From: Ruminococcus sp. Zagget11
Lineage (GTDB): Bacteria > Bacillota > Clostridia > Oscillospirales > Ruminococcaceae
Assembly (NCBI GenBank): GCA_001941135.1
Contig: MSHL01000042.1
Location: 1 to 64,000, forward strand
DNA length: 64,000 nt
Direction: 5' to 3'
Position 1 is the first letter of the stretch; every line of letters begins with the position of its first letter. Shown piece after piece: positions 20,660 through 29,884 of the stretch. The position numbers and the translations under genes are program-made. The notes beneath the pieces are model-generated. The model searched no databases. It was not told the origin of the DNA and saw nothing but the letters and a program-made list of their open reading frames with translations.

Positions 20660-20773
20660 GGTTCTCTCTTTACGGCGGAGACTCGCCGGCTTTTTTAGGT
20701 TCTCTCTTTACGGCGGAGACTCACCGGCTTTTTTAGGTTCTCTCTTTACGGCGGAGACTCGCCGGCTTTTTAA
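20660..20773 (-). ncRNA. Type III antitoxin RNA (ToxI-like), 3 x 38-nt tandem repeats
   Basis: Three near-identical 38-bp direct repeats (plus strand ggttctctctttacggcggagactcgccggctttttta) starting at 20660, 20698 and 20736, immediately upstream of toxN and downstream of a consensus promoter on the minus strand. Confidence 0.85.
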
Positions 20774-20788
20774 TATTTCACTGAATCC

Positions 20789-20809
20789 GATAACGGTATA
20801 TCCGTTATC
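20789..20809. promoter_or_regulatory. Palindrome in the 5' leader of the antitoxin transcript
   Basis: GATAACGG-TATAT-CCGTTATC, perfect 8-bp arms between promoter and first repeat. Confidence 0.6.
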
Positions 20810-20817
20810 CTATCCTT

Positions 20818-20846
20818 ATTATACACTATTGACCTGCTTTTGTCAA
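20818..20846 (-). promoter_or_regulatory. Consensus sigma-A promoter for antitoxin/toxin
   Basis: Minus strand TTGACA (20846-20841), 17-nt spacer, TATAAT (20823-20818). Confidence 0.85.
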
Positions 20847-20966
20847 GGATTATTATATGTATATATTTGGAATATAAGCGGTATAATCCATATGGAGCGG
20901 CTCTGTGCATATAATCCGCGAATAAATCATATACTACACTTATCCTACGAAATCGGAGAAAAGACC

Positions 20967-21833
20967 ATGACCACAAAAAATACCCTTTGCTTTACAGCAG
21001 CGGCGGTGATTGTCGCTTTTATTCTCGGAGGCATTTTCCTTTGCAGACAGGGTAAGGGGAATTATGCTATTTCCCCGCAAAATAACGTGCGTCTGCCCGT
21101 TATAATGTACCACAGCGTTTTAAAGGACACCTCCCGCACGGGGGATTATATAATTACTCCCGATTCACTGGAGGAGGACATGGCATATCTCGAAAAAAAC
21201 GGCTACACCGCCGTTTCGGCACAGCAGGTACTGGACTATTGCAAAAATAACGGCTCACTCCCCGATAAGCCTGTTATGATAACCTTTGACGATGGATTTT
21301 TGAACAATCTCACCTACGCCCTGCCCATTCTGGAAAAATATCACATGAAGGGTATTGTCAATATCGTGGGCAGCTACTGCGAATCCGCTGTGGAGCAGGG
21401 CGACCACAATCCCTATTACCAATATCTCACATGGAAGGAAATATCCGCTCTTTCCGCTGACGGCACCGTTGAAATAGGCGCGCACACCTATTCCATGCAT
21501 TCCCTTGACGGCAGAAAGGGCTGTTCAAGGCTTGAATGGGAAAGCGTTGACGACTACCAATCGCTGTTTTCCGAGGATCTTTCCGCCGTCACCGATTTAC
21601 TTCGGGAAAATTGCGGTATATCCCCCGTTGTTTTCGCCTATCCATTTGGCTTTATATCCGAGGAAAGCTATCCTATATTGTCCGAATACGGATATGAAAT
21701 TGCCCTCACCTGCACGGAAAGGGTAAACTATCTTTCCCAAAACAGCGAGGGCAATGAAATTATTATACTCGACAGATTTAACCGTTCGGGTAACTACACT
21801 ACCGAGGAGTTTATGGAAAAGCTGGGGTGTTAG
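20967..21833 (+). CDS. Polysaccharide deacetylase family protein, membrane-anchored
   Basis: MTTKNTLCFTAAAVIVAFILGG signal/TM; LPVIMYHSVL, PVMITFDDGFLNN, EIGAHTYSMHSL NodB motifs; start chosen at ATG 20967 rather than track start 20643. Confidence 0.88.
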   Translation: MTTKNTLCFTAAAVIVAFILGGIFLCRQGKGNYAISPQNNVRLPVIMYHSVLKDTSRTGDYIITPDSLEEDMAYLEKNGYTAVSAQQVLDYCKNNGSLPDKPVMITFDDGFLNNLTYALPILEKYHMKGIVNIVGSYCESAVEQGDHNPYYQYLTWKEISALSADGTVEIGAHTYSMHSLDGRKGCSRLEWESVDDYQSLFSEDLSAVTDLLRENCGISPVVFAYPFGFISEESYPILSEYGYEIALTCTERVNYLSQNSEGNEIIILDRFNRSGNYTTEEFMEKLGC

Positions 21834-23236
21834 ACACCTACCGCCGATTTTTCTTCGGTGAGAAGCGCCTGCTCAAGCTTATTTATCTTGCTCATCTCTA
21901 TGGCAATCATAATTACGGAAACCAAAAACGCTGCAAATTCGGCAATGGGTCCCGCATACATTATCCCGTCAATACCCTTGTAATAAGCCAGTATGAGGGT
22001 GGCGGGAAGCAGGAATATTATCTGCCTTGTAAGGGACAGGAAAATACCCTTGTACGCCTTGCCGATAGATGTGAAAAACGTTGATGTAATCGGCTGCATA
22101 AAGGAAACTATTGCACCGAAAAGATATATGCGGAAAAATCTTACGCCAAATTCAAAATACATCTCTCCGCCGTCCTGTCCGAAAATGGAAATAATCTGAC
22201 GGGGGAAAATCTGATAAAGCAGGAACGATATTACGGCAACCGCACCGCCTGCATAGAGGGCATATCTGTATGCCGCCTTTACCCTGGAATACCTTTGCGC
22301 ACCGTAATTAAAGCTCTCTATCGGCTGTGTACCCTGGGATATTCCTATGACAATCGAGAACATAACCTGGCTTACCTTTATAACCACGCCCGAACAGGAA
22401 AGGGGTATGGATTCGCCGTATTGGGAAAGCGCTCCGTAGTAGGACATAAGGTTGTTCATTACAACCTGCACTATCATAATAGCTATCTGATTGAAAAATG
22501 ACGCAGTTCCCAGCATTGCAATTCCGCCCACACAATGCAATGAGGGTCTGAAATGCTTAGGGAAAAGCTTAACGGTCTTGTACCGTGAAAGGTAGACAAT
22601 TACCATAATTCCCGACACAACCTGACCTATTACCGTGGCAATTGCGGCGCCCTCCATTCCCCATTTAAAGCCCACCACGAAAATTGCATCGAGAACGGTA
22701 TTTATAACCGCACCGGTTATGCTGCAAAGCATAGTCATTCCCGGGCTTCCATCGGCTCTCATAAGGTGTCCACCGCCTGTGGTAAGTATCAGAAAGGGAA
22801 ATCCGAATGCGGTTATGCGGACATAGGGCATTGCGTATGCCAGCACCTCCTCCGTTGAGCCGAAAAGCATCAGCATGGGGCGGAGGAAAATCGTAGCCAC
22901 AGCAAAAAGCACGATACCGCTGATTACAAGCATTGAAGCCGCATTCCCCACATAGTATGCCGCCTTGTCCTTTTCACCCCTGCCCATTGCAAGGTTAAAG
23001 CTGGATGCACCGCCTATTCCGAACAGCAGCGCTATTGCAACGCAGGAGGTAGTAAAGGGGAACGCCACGTTGGTGGCTGCATTTCCCAAAATTCCTACCT
23101 CTCTGCCTATAAAAATTTGGTCCACAATGTTGTAAAGCGCACCCACAAGCATTGCAACGATACTCGGCACGGCAAACTTAACCATAAGACGTTTAATATC
23201 GCCTGTCCCAAGAATATTACGATTTTCACTCTCCAT
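21830..23236 (-). CDS. MATE family efflux transporter
   Basis: 12-TM MATE pattern (AVPSIVAMLVGALYNIVDQIFIGR...); start chosen at MESENRNILGTGDIKRLM. Confidence 0.93.
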   Translation of the reverse strand: MESENRNILGTGDIKRLMVKFAVPSIVAMLVGALYNIVDQIFIGREVGILGNAATNVAFPFTTSCVAIALLFGIGGASSFNLAMGRGEKDKAAYYVGNAASMLVISGIVLFAVATIFLRPMLMLFGSTEEVLAYAMPYVRITAFGFPFLILTTGGGHLMRADGSPGMTMLCSITGAVINTVLDAIFVVGFKWGMEGAAIATVIGQVVSGIMVIVYLSRYKTVKLFPKHFRPSLHCVGGIAMLGTASFFNQIAIMIVQVVMNNLMSYYGALSQYGESIPLSCSGVVIKVSQVMFSIVIGISQGTQPIESFNYGAQRYSRVKAAYRYALYAGGAVAVISFLLYQIFPRQIISIFGQDGGEMYFEFGVRFFRIYLFGAIVSFMQPITSTFFTSIGKAYKGIFLSLTRQIIFLLPATLILAYYKGIDGIMYAGPIAEFAAFLVSVIMIAIEMSKINKLEQALLTEEKSAVGV

Positions 23237-23326
23237 AAATCTTCCGCCTTTTCTTCTTAAAATAACATATAATATTATAGACCCTTGTGTTAAAAAAGTC
23301 AAGGGGGAATATTTTTCGGCAAAAAT

Positions 23327-23353
23327 ACCCATTCCGCAAAAAACGGAATGGGT
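23327..23353 (-). terminator. Intrinsic terminator of lysA (potentially bidirectional)
   Basis: ACCCATTCCG-caaaaaa-CGGAATGGGT perfect 10-bp stem flanked by A/T runs. Confidence 0.85.
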
Positions 23354-23370
23354 AAAAAATTTATATGAAC

Positions 23371-24672
23371 CTACTCAACATCGTTGCGCACTATATCCTC
23401 AAGTGTTTCACGCTTAACCACAACTCTGCTGCTGTCGCCGTTTACAAAAACGACCGCAGGCTTGGGTATTCTGTTGTAATTTGAGGACATGGAATAGTTA
23501 TATGCGCCTGTCGCAAGGACAGCAATTATATCGCCTACCTCAACGGGCTGTATCTTCATGCCCTCGCCGATAAGGTCGCCCGTTTCGCAGCATTTTCCCG
23601 CAAGGGTAATGGTTTCCGTCCTCTCAAGTCCTGCCTTGTTGGCAACAACGGCATCATACTTGGACTGATAAAGGGCATATCTGGGATTATCTCCCATTCC
23701 TCCGTCAATGGAAACATATGTACGGATATTCGGTATGGTTTTCTTGCCTCCCGCCTTGTAAAGGGTAAGACCTGCAGGGCCTGCAATGGAACGTCCCGGC
23801 TCGATAAGAATAAAGGGCTGCTTTAAATTCTTTTCCCTGCATATTTCCTTTACTCGTGCCGAAACTCTCTCCATATATTTATCATATCCCACGGGATTAT
23901 CCTCATCGGTATAGCGTATGCCAAAGCCGCCGCCAAGGTCAAGCTGCTCCGTTTCGTAGCCCAGCTCATCCTTGATTTTCGCGATAAAATCAAGCATAAC
24001 CTCCGCAGCCTTTACAAAGGGATCTATGTCGAATATCTGACTGCCTATGTGGCAATGAAGTCCCACAAGTCTGATGTTTTTCAGGGAAAGAGCTTTCTTG
24101 ACAGCCTCATAAGCCTCGCCTGTTTCAAGAGCAAATCCGAACTTGGAATCAATCTGACCTGTCATGATAAAGCTGTGGGTGTGGGCATCTATACCGGGTT
24201 TAATGCGGTACATGATATTTGCCACGATTCCGCTTTCCTCCGCCAGCTCGTTAAGGCGGTTAAGCTCGTATACATTGTCCACAACAATATGTCCTATACG
24301 GCTTTCAAGGGCATAGCGTATTTCCTCGTCCGTCTTGTTGTTGCCGTGAAAGCACAGCTTTTCGGGAGAAAATCCCACGGACAGCGCAGTATAAAGCTCG
24401 CCGATTGAAGCAACGTCAAGACCTATTCCCTCCTCAAGGGCAAGCCTGCACATAGCCTTGCAGCAGAAAGCCTTTGATGCAAAGCATACAAGACCGTTTC
24501 CGCCATAGTATTTATCAATAGAGCTTTTAAAGCTTCGGCAGTTTTCACGGAGCAGATTTTCGTCCATTACATACAGTGGTGTGCCGTACTTCTCCGCAAG
24601 CTCCACAGTATCCGCACCGCTCACCGTAAGATGTCCCTCTTCATTCACCGAAAGATTATCAGAAATAAACAT
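23371..24672 (-). CDS. lysA: Diaminopimelate decarboxylase
   Basis: PLP fold III decarboxylase (YVMDENLLRENCRSF, HGNNKTDEEI, HCHIGSQIFD, LDLGGGFGIRYT, CCETGDLIGE). Confidence 0.95.
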   Translation of the reverse strand: MFISDNLSVNEEGHLTVSGADTVELAEKYGTPLYVMDENLLRENCRSFKSSIDKYYGGNGLVCFASKAFCCKAMCRLALEEGIGLDVASIGELYTALSVGFSPEKLCFHGNNKTDEEIRYALESRIGHIVVDNVYELNRLNELAEESGIVANIMYRIKPGIDAHTHSFIMTGQIDSKFGFALETGEAYEAVKKALSLKNIRLVGLHCHIGSQIFDIDPFVKAAEVMLDFIAKIKDELGYETEQLDLGGGFGIRYTDEDNPVGYDKYMERVSARVKEICREKNLKQPFILIEPGRSIAGPAGLTLYKAGGKKTIPNIRTYVSIDGGMGDNPRYALYQSKYDAVVANKAGLERTETITLAGKCCETGDLIGEGMKIQPVEVGDIIAVLATGAYNYSMSSNYNRIPKPAVVFVNGDSSRVVVKRETLEDIVRNDVE

Positions 24673-24714
24673 ATAAATTCTCCTTTTACAATTTTATCAT
24701 GTCAAATATACCGA

Positions 24715-25305
24715 TTATGTCACTACCTCCTGTATTATTTTCCGTATCTCATCCGTTCCCTCGCCTGTCTGTGCGGAAAACGGTATGCTGACTATATGGT
24801 CAAAGCAGGGTATTTCCTTTGCAAAGCCCTCCATGCGCTCTGTACGTTCACGCTTGGTAAGCTTATCCGCCTTTGTAAATACAATGACAAAAGGAATTTC
24901 GCTGTCGATAAGGAAATTTATCATATGCAGATCGTCTGCGGAGGGCGGGTGGCGCATATCTATAAGCTGGAAAATAAGCGCCATTTCCCTATCGTCATGG
25001 AGATAACCCTCGATAAGCTCCGCCCAACGAGCTTTTTCCGATTTTGCAACCTTGGCGTAGCCGTATCCGGGAAGATCCACCAGATATATACCGTCAAGGT
25101 CATAGAAATTGATGGTTGCGGTTTTTCCCGGAACAGAGGACACCCTCGCCAAGGACTTACGGTTAAGAGCCTTGTTTATCAGGGAAGATTTTCCCACATT
25201 GGAGCGTCCCGCCATAGCAATTTCCACTCTATCCGATGGTGGGATCTGCGAATACACGCCGTATGAGTGGAAAAAATCCGCATTATTGAAATTGATTTCG
25301 GACAA
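24715..25305 (-). CDS. engB: Ribosome biogenesis GTP-binding protein
   Basis: AMAGRSNVGKSSLINKAL, DLPGYGYAKV, VFTKADKL. Confidence 0.96.
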   Translation of the reverse strand: MSEINFNNADFFHSYGVYSQIPPSDRVEIAMAGRSNVGKSSLINKALNRKSLARVSSVPGKTATINFYDLDGIYLVDLPGYGYAKVAKSEKARWAELIEGYLHDDREMALIFQLIDMRHPPSADDLHMINFLIDSEIPFVIVFTKADKLTKRERTERMEGFAKEIPCFDHIVSIPFSAQTGEGTDEIRKIIQEVVT

Positions 25306-25321
25306 TAGCTTTCACCGCCTT

Positions 25322-27751
25322 TTATGAGTGTACGGGCACTCGGCTTTTATCATCGTTCTTTGCGGGATTTACCCTTACATCATCGCCGTTGTATATATGC
25401 TCCCTGCCTCCGCTTTTCGGCTTTTGGGTAAGGGCGGCATCAAGCACCTCGGTAATTCTGTCTGCAAGCACAAACTCCAGTCCGTCCTTTACAACAGGGT
25501 CAACATCGTCCAAATCACCCTTGTTGGCTGCGGGAATAACTACGGTTTTCATTCCCTCCTTGTAAGCCGCCATAGTCTTTTCCCTAAGTCCTCCTATGGG
25601 AAGCACCTTGCCGTGGAGAGTGATTTCCCCTGTCATAGCCACATCGTGACGAACAGGTATTCCCGAAAGAGCCGAAACAAGCGCCGTTGTCATGGTAACG
25701 CCTGCGGAGGGTCCGTCCTTGGGAGTAGCGCCCTCGGGAGCGTGAATGTGTATATCCTTTTCCTTATGGAAATTCTTGTCTATACCGTACTTGTCCGCAA
25801 TGGAGCGCACATAGCTTACCGCCAGTCCCGAGCTTTCCTTCATAACATCGCCCAGAGAGCCTGTAGCGGTAACATTGCCCTTGCCCTCCATAACCAAAAC
25901 CTCCAGGGGCATAATAACTCCCCCCGCGGCAGTCCATGCAAGACCGTTTACCACACCCACCTCATCAACGTTTGAAAGGCTGCTTTCAAGGTATTTTCTG
26001 TGACCTAAGTAGCTTTCGAGATTTGATGCGGTAATGCTTACCTTTTGAAGATCGTTTTCGATAATCTCCTTTGCCGCCTTTCTGCAAAGGGAGGCAATGC
26101 ACCTTTCAAGCTGTCTTACTCCCGCCTCACGGGTATAGCCGTCTATAACAAGGCGCAAAGCCGCATCGTTTATCCTCAGCATGGTACGCTTCATACCATG
26201 CTTTTTAAGCTGCTTGGGAACAAGATGCTCCTTGGCAATATGGAATTTTTCCTCGGCAGTGTAGCTGTTAAGCTCGATAACCTCCATTCTGTCAAGGAGA
26301 GGGGGATCTATCTCGGAAATGTTGTTTGCGGTTGTCACAAACATAACATTGCTAAGGTCAAAGGGAACCTCTATATAATGGTCACGGAAAGCGGTGTTCT
26401 GTTCGCTGTCCAATACCTCTAACAGTGCGGAGGATGGATCCCCCTTATAGCTGTCGGAAATCTTGTCCACCTCGTCCAGCAGCAGCAGCGGATTATTGGT
26501 TTCCGCTTCGGAAATTGCGTTAATTATTCTTCCCGCCATTGCGCCCACATAGGTTTTGCGGTGACCTCTTATATCAGCCTCATCGCGTATGCCGCCCAAT
26601 GATACACGGACATATTTCCGACCCAGCGCCCTTGCAATTGACTTGGCAACGGAGGTTTTTCCCACTCCGGGAGGGCCGTACAGACAGATAATCTGTCCCT
26701 TTATCTCAGGCTCAAGCTGCCTTACGGCAATGGTTTCCAGTATTCTGTCCTTTACCTTATCCATACCGTAATGATCCTTGTCAAGGACAGCCTTAACCTT
26801 TTTAATATCGTTCTTTTCCTTGCTTGATACGTTCCAAGGCAGATCAAGGACGGTATCGAGATAATTTCTGATTACATATGCCTCTTGGGACGAGGGCGCC
26901 GTTGAGGACAGCCGCTGTGCCTCACGCATAAGCTTGCTTTCCGAGGCTTCGGGGAGATTAAGCTGAGCTATTTTCTCCATATACTCAAAGGCGTCAGTAC
27001 CCATGTCGCCTTCCCCAAGCTCCTCTTGGATAGCCTTAAGCTGCTCCCGCAGATAATATTCCCGCTGATTTTCGTCAAGCTGGCTGTGAACCCTCTCATG
27101 CAGCTCTCTTTCCAAGCTCATAACCTGCGATTCACGGGTAAGCATGGACAGCAGCAGCGAAAGCTTTTCCACAAGACCGTTTGCCTCTAACAGCATCTGC
27201 TTTTCCTCCACGGAAAGGGGCATACTAACGGCAATATTGTCAAAGACGGTACGGGGGTCTTTGTTGTTAAGAACGTTGTTTATGTACTCCTCCGGCATAC
27301 GGGGCATATTCATGCTGCACGCTTGAAATTCATCCTTAACCGCTCTTAAAAGTGCTTCCATTTCCTCATCGGAAGCCTTGGGTGTACGGTCGGGATAACG
27401 CTTGACCTGTGCCGTAAGGTATGGTTCTTCGGAAACCGTTTTGACAAGCTTGGCTCTATACAGTCCCTCCACCATAACTCTTGTACCCGAATGTGTCCGC
27501 AGCATCTGCCTTACAGATGCAACGATACCCACCTTGCAGATATTATCCTGTGTAATATCCTCGCTGTAGTCGCTTTGTGCGGTAATGAAAATCTGCTTGT
27601 CCTCCTTGACAGCCGCCGCCAGCGCCTCCATGGATTTTTCACGGGACACATCAAAGTGTATAATGATTTTAGGAAAGAGAACAAGTCCTCTCAACACAAG
27701 CATTGGCAATGTCTGTACCGCGGGCGTTCTCTTTTTTGCAGTTTCACTCAT
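25322..27751 (-). CDS. lon: ATP-dependent protease La
   Basis: LON N-domain, [29 protein letters not shown], catalytic [11 protein letters not shown]. Confidence 0.98.
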   Translation of the reverse strand: MSETAKKRTPAVQTLPMLVLRGLVLFPKIIIHFDVSREKSMEALAAAVKEDKQIFITAQSDYSEDITQDNICKVGIVASVRQMLRTHSGTRVMVEGLYRAKLVKTVSEEPYLTAQVKRYPDRTPKASDEEMEALLRAVKDEFQACSMNMPRMPEEYINNVLNNKDPRTVFDNIAVSMPLSVEEKQMLLEANGLVEKLSLLLSMLTRESQVMSLERELHERVHSQLDENQREYYLREQLKAIQEELGEGDMGTDAFEYMEKIAQLNLPEASESKLMREAQRLSSTAPSSQEAYVIRNYLDTVLDLPWNVSSKEKNDIKKVKAVLDKDHYGMDKVKDRILETIAVRQLEPEIKGQIICLYGPPGVGKTSVAKSIARALGRKYVRVSLGGIRDEADIRGHRKTYVGAMAGRIINAISEAETNNPLLLLDEVDKISDSYKGDPSSALLEVLDSEQNTAFRDHYIEVPFDLSNVMFVTTANNISEIDPPLLDRMEVIELNSYTAEEKFHIAKEHLVPKQLKKHGMKRTMLRINDAALRLVIDGYTREAGVRQLERCIASLCRKAAKEIIENDLQKVSITASNLESYLGHRKYLESSLSNVDEVGVVNGLAWTAAGGVIMPLEVLVMEGKGNVTATGSLGDVMKESSGLAVSYVRSIADKYGIDKNFHKEKDIHIHAPEGATPKDGPSAGVTMTTALVSALSGIPVRHDVAMTGEITLHGKVLPIGGLREKTMAAYKEGMKTVVIPAANKGDLDDVDPVVKDGLEFVLADRITEVLDAALTQKPKSGGREHIYNGDDVRVNPAKNDDKSRVPVHS

Positions 27752-27940
27752 AAAACAAATATCCTCCCGAAGCGCGGGGCGGTATATGGATATTACCCCA
27801 ACACTTCAATATAATTCGGCATCATAGTCGAAAAAATTCGATTACACGGTTTATAAGGTATATTATAATACATTGTGAGCGATTTTGCAAGAGACAATTA
27901 TTATTATTTTTATTTGCAATTGTTTTTGCGATTAAATAGT

Positions 27941-27978
27941 AAAATCAGCCGCATTTCCAAAAGAAAACGCAGCTGATA
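27941..27978 (-). terminator. Intrinsic terminator downstream of amt-PII gene
   Basis: Minus strand ATCAGCTGCG...TGCGGCTGAT hairpin followed by TTTT. Confidence 0.6.
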
Positions 27979-27999
27979 AAAGCTGTAAATTATGAAGCC

Positions 28000-29772
28000 T
28001 TAGTTTTCGGCATCCTGAAGTGCATCGTAGCCTACTTCACCGGTTCTTACTCTTACTACGTCCTCAATATTGTAAGCGAAGATCTTACCGTCGCCTATAT
28101 GACCGCTGTAGAGAGCCTTACGCGCTGTGTTGACCACAGTTTCAACGGGAACCTTGCAAACTACAACCTCAACCTTTGTCTTAGGCAGCAGCGAGGGTTC
28201 GATAGGAGTACCTCTGTAGTACTCGCTTGCGCCCTTCTGTGCGCCGCAGCCGAGAACGGAGGTTACGGTCAAGCCTGTTACGCCGATTTCACCGAGTGCA
28301 GCCCTGAGAGCCTCAAACTTGTTCTGCTTACAGATAATCTCAATCTTGGTGTACTTCTTGCCGTCCGCAGATACGGATTCATTGTAGCTGGGTGCCAGCC
28401 TAACGGGAACAGCAGCCTCAACGGGAACCTCAGCGGAAGTGTCCTCAACGCCTGTGTTAAGCATTTCGGTCATTACGAAGCCTGCATAAGAGGAAGCAAG
28501 ACCGTGCTCTTCAATGTCAAGACCAACAAGCTCTTCATGCTCGGTAACTCTAAGACCGATTATAGCCTTGATAACAGCGAATACGATTGTCATTGTAACA
28601 GCAACCCATGCGCATACGGTGATGATACCTGTGCACTGTCTGCCGAGAAGTGCAGCACCGCCGCCGTAGAAAAGACCTGCAAGGAGATTGCCGTTCTGAT
28701 CTGCGAGGGAATAACCGGGAACTGAGGGGTTAGCAAGCAAACCTACTGCCAATGTACCCCAAACACCGTTGAGGAAGTGAACAGCGACTGCACCAACCGG
28801 GTCGTCAACGTGGATAACGTGATCCAAGAACCAAACGCCGAATACAATCAGCAGACCTGAAACTATACCTACTACAAGCGCGCCGCCCGCATCGAGAACA
28901 TCACAGCCTGCCGTAATACCTACAAGACCTGCGAGAGATGCGTTAAGACACATTGAAACATCGGGCTTGCCGTACTTGAGCCATGTGAAAATCATGCATA
29001 TAACAGTAGCGGTTGCCGGAGCGATTGTTGTTGTAACGAAGATAGATGCAAGCTGTCCGCCGGAGGTTGCAGCTGCGCCGTTAAATCCGTACCAACCGAA
29101 CCAAAGAATGAAGCAGCCCAGTGCGCCGATTGTAAGGGAGTGTCCGGGGAAAGCCTTAACCTTAGTAACCTTGCCGTCCTTATCCTTAACGAACTTGCCG
29201 ATACGGGGACCAACCATTGAAGCGCCGATAAGAGCTGTCAGACCGCCCACCATATGTATTGCGCAGGAGCCTGCAAAATCGTGGAAGCCCCACTGTGCAA
29301 GCCAGCCGCCGCCCCAAATCCAGTGTGCCTCGATGGGGTAGATGACCGCTGAAATAATTGCGGAATAAATACAGTAGGAAAGGAACTTTGTTCTCTCTGC
29401 CATAGCACCGGAAACGATAGTAGCCGTAGTAGCACAGAAAACCAGATTGAATACGAAATTGGAGAAATCGAAGTTAGCATAGTCGGTAAGTATGCCCAGT
29501 GTGGGAGCACCGATAAAGCCCCCGATATCCTCGCCGAGAAGAAGACCAAAGCCCAAGAAAATGAAAGCCACAGTACCGATACAGAAGTCCATCAGGTTCT
29601 TCATTATAATGTTACCTGCGTTCTTCGCTCTGGTAAAGCCTGTTTCGACCATTGCAAAGCCCGCCTGCATAAAGAATACCAGTGCGGCACCGATTAAAAA
29701 CCATATGCCGAAGGCTTCTTCCGCAACAACGTCCTTGACCTGGGTCAACAATTCTTCTGTCATAAAAATCAC
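28000..29772 (-). CDS. amt: Ammonium transporter with fused C-terminal P-II (GlnB/GlnK-like) domain
   Basis: 11-TM Amt core (FWLIGAALVFFMQAGFAMVETGFTRAKN..., GGLTALIGASMVGPR) followed by ~110 aa P-II domain (YTKIEIICKQNKFEALRAALGEIGVTGLTVTSVLGCGAQKGASEYYRGTPIEPSLLPKTKVEVVV...GHIGDGKIFAYNIEDVVRVRTGEVG). Confidence 0.95.
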   Translation of the reverse strand: MIFMTEELLTQVKDVVAEEAFGIWFLIGAALVFFMQAGFAMVETGFTRAKNAGNIIMKNLMDFCIGTVAFIFLGFGLLLGEDIGGFIGAPTLGILTDYANFDFSNFVFNLVFCATTATIVSGAMAERTKFLSYCIYSAIISAVIYPIEAHWIWGGGWLAQWGFHDFAGSCAIHMVGGLTALIGASMVGPRIGKFVKDKDGKVTKVKAFPGHSLTIGALGCFILWFGWYGFNGAAATSGGQLASIFVTTTIAPATATVICMIFTWLKYGKPDVSMCLNASLAGLVGITAGCDVLDAGGALVVGIVSGLLIVFGVWFLDHVIHVDDPVGAVAVHFLNGVWGTLAVGLLANPSVPGYSLADQNGNLLAGLFYGGGAALLGRQCTGIITVCAWVAVTMTIVFAVIKAIIGLRVTEHEELVGLDIEEHGLASSYAGFVMTEMLNTGVEDTSAEVPVEAAVPVRLAPSYNESVSADGKKYTKIEIICKQNKFEALRAALGEIGVTGLTVTSVLGCGAQKGASEYYRGTPIEPSLLPKTKVEVVVCKVPVETVVNTARKALYSGHIGDGKIFAYNIEDVVRVRTGEVGYDALQDAEN

Positions 29773-29784
29773 CCTCCATTTTTA

Positions 29785-29867
29785 TCTTTGCAGAAAGGCA
29801 AAGGTGCTGTGACACCGCCGGTTAAAGACATCCCTGAATTCAACTGCCGTCGCCACAGCACCTTTGC
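29785..29867 (-). promoter_or_regulatory. Candidate structured 5' leader RNA of amt-PII gene
   Basis: Perfect 14-bp inverted repeat GCAAAGGTGCTGTG (29798-29811)/CACAGCACCTTTGC (29854-29867) enclosing 42 nt, plus mutually exclusive CTTTGC-CTTTCT-GCAAAG hairpin using the same 3' arm. Confidence 0.6.
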
Positions 29868-29884
29868 TGTTTTCCTATATCCGT

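Noticed and set aside
20660-20773. Possible mini CRISPR array
   Set aside because: The 38-bp units are contiguous tandem repeats without unique spacers and no cas genes are nearby; position and orientation fit a type III antitoxin instead.
20660-20773. Three tandem plus-strand intrinsic terminators (GC hairpin followed by T-run)
   Set aside because: Each unit superficially looks like a terminator on the plus strand, but no plus-strand gene ends upstream (toxN is on the minus strand). The middle-copy substitution disrupts the plus-strand stem, whereas the minus-strand stem is preserved.
27752-27900. CIRCE/CtsR heat-shock operator upstream of lon
   Set aside because: Neither TTAGCACTC-N9-GAGTGCTAA nor GGTCAAA direct repeats found.
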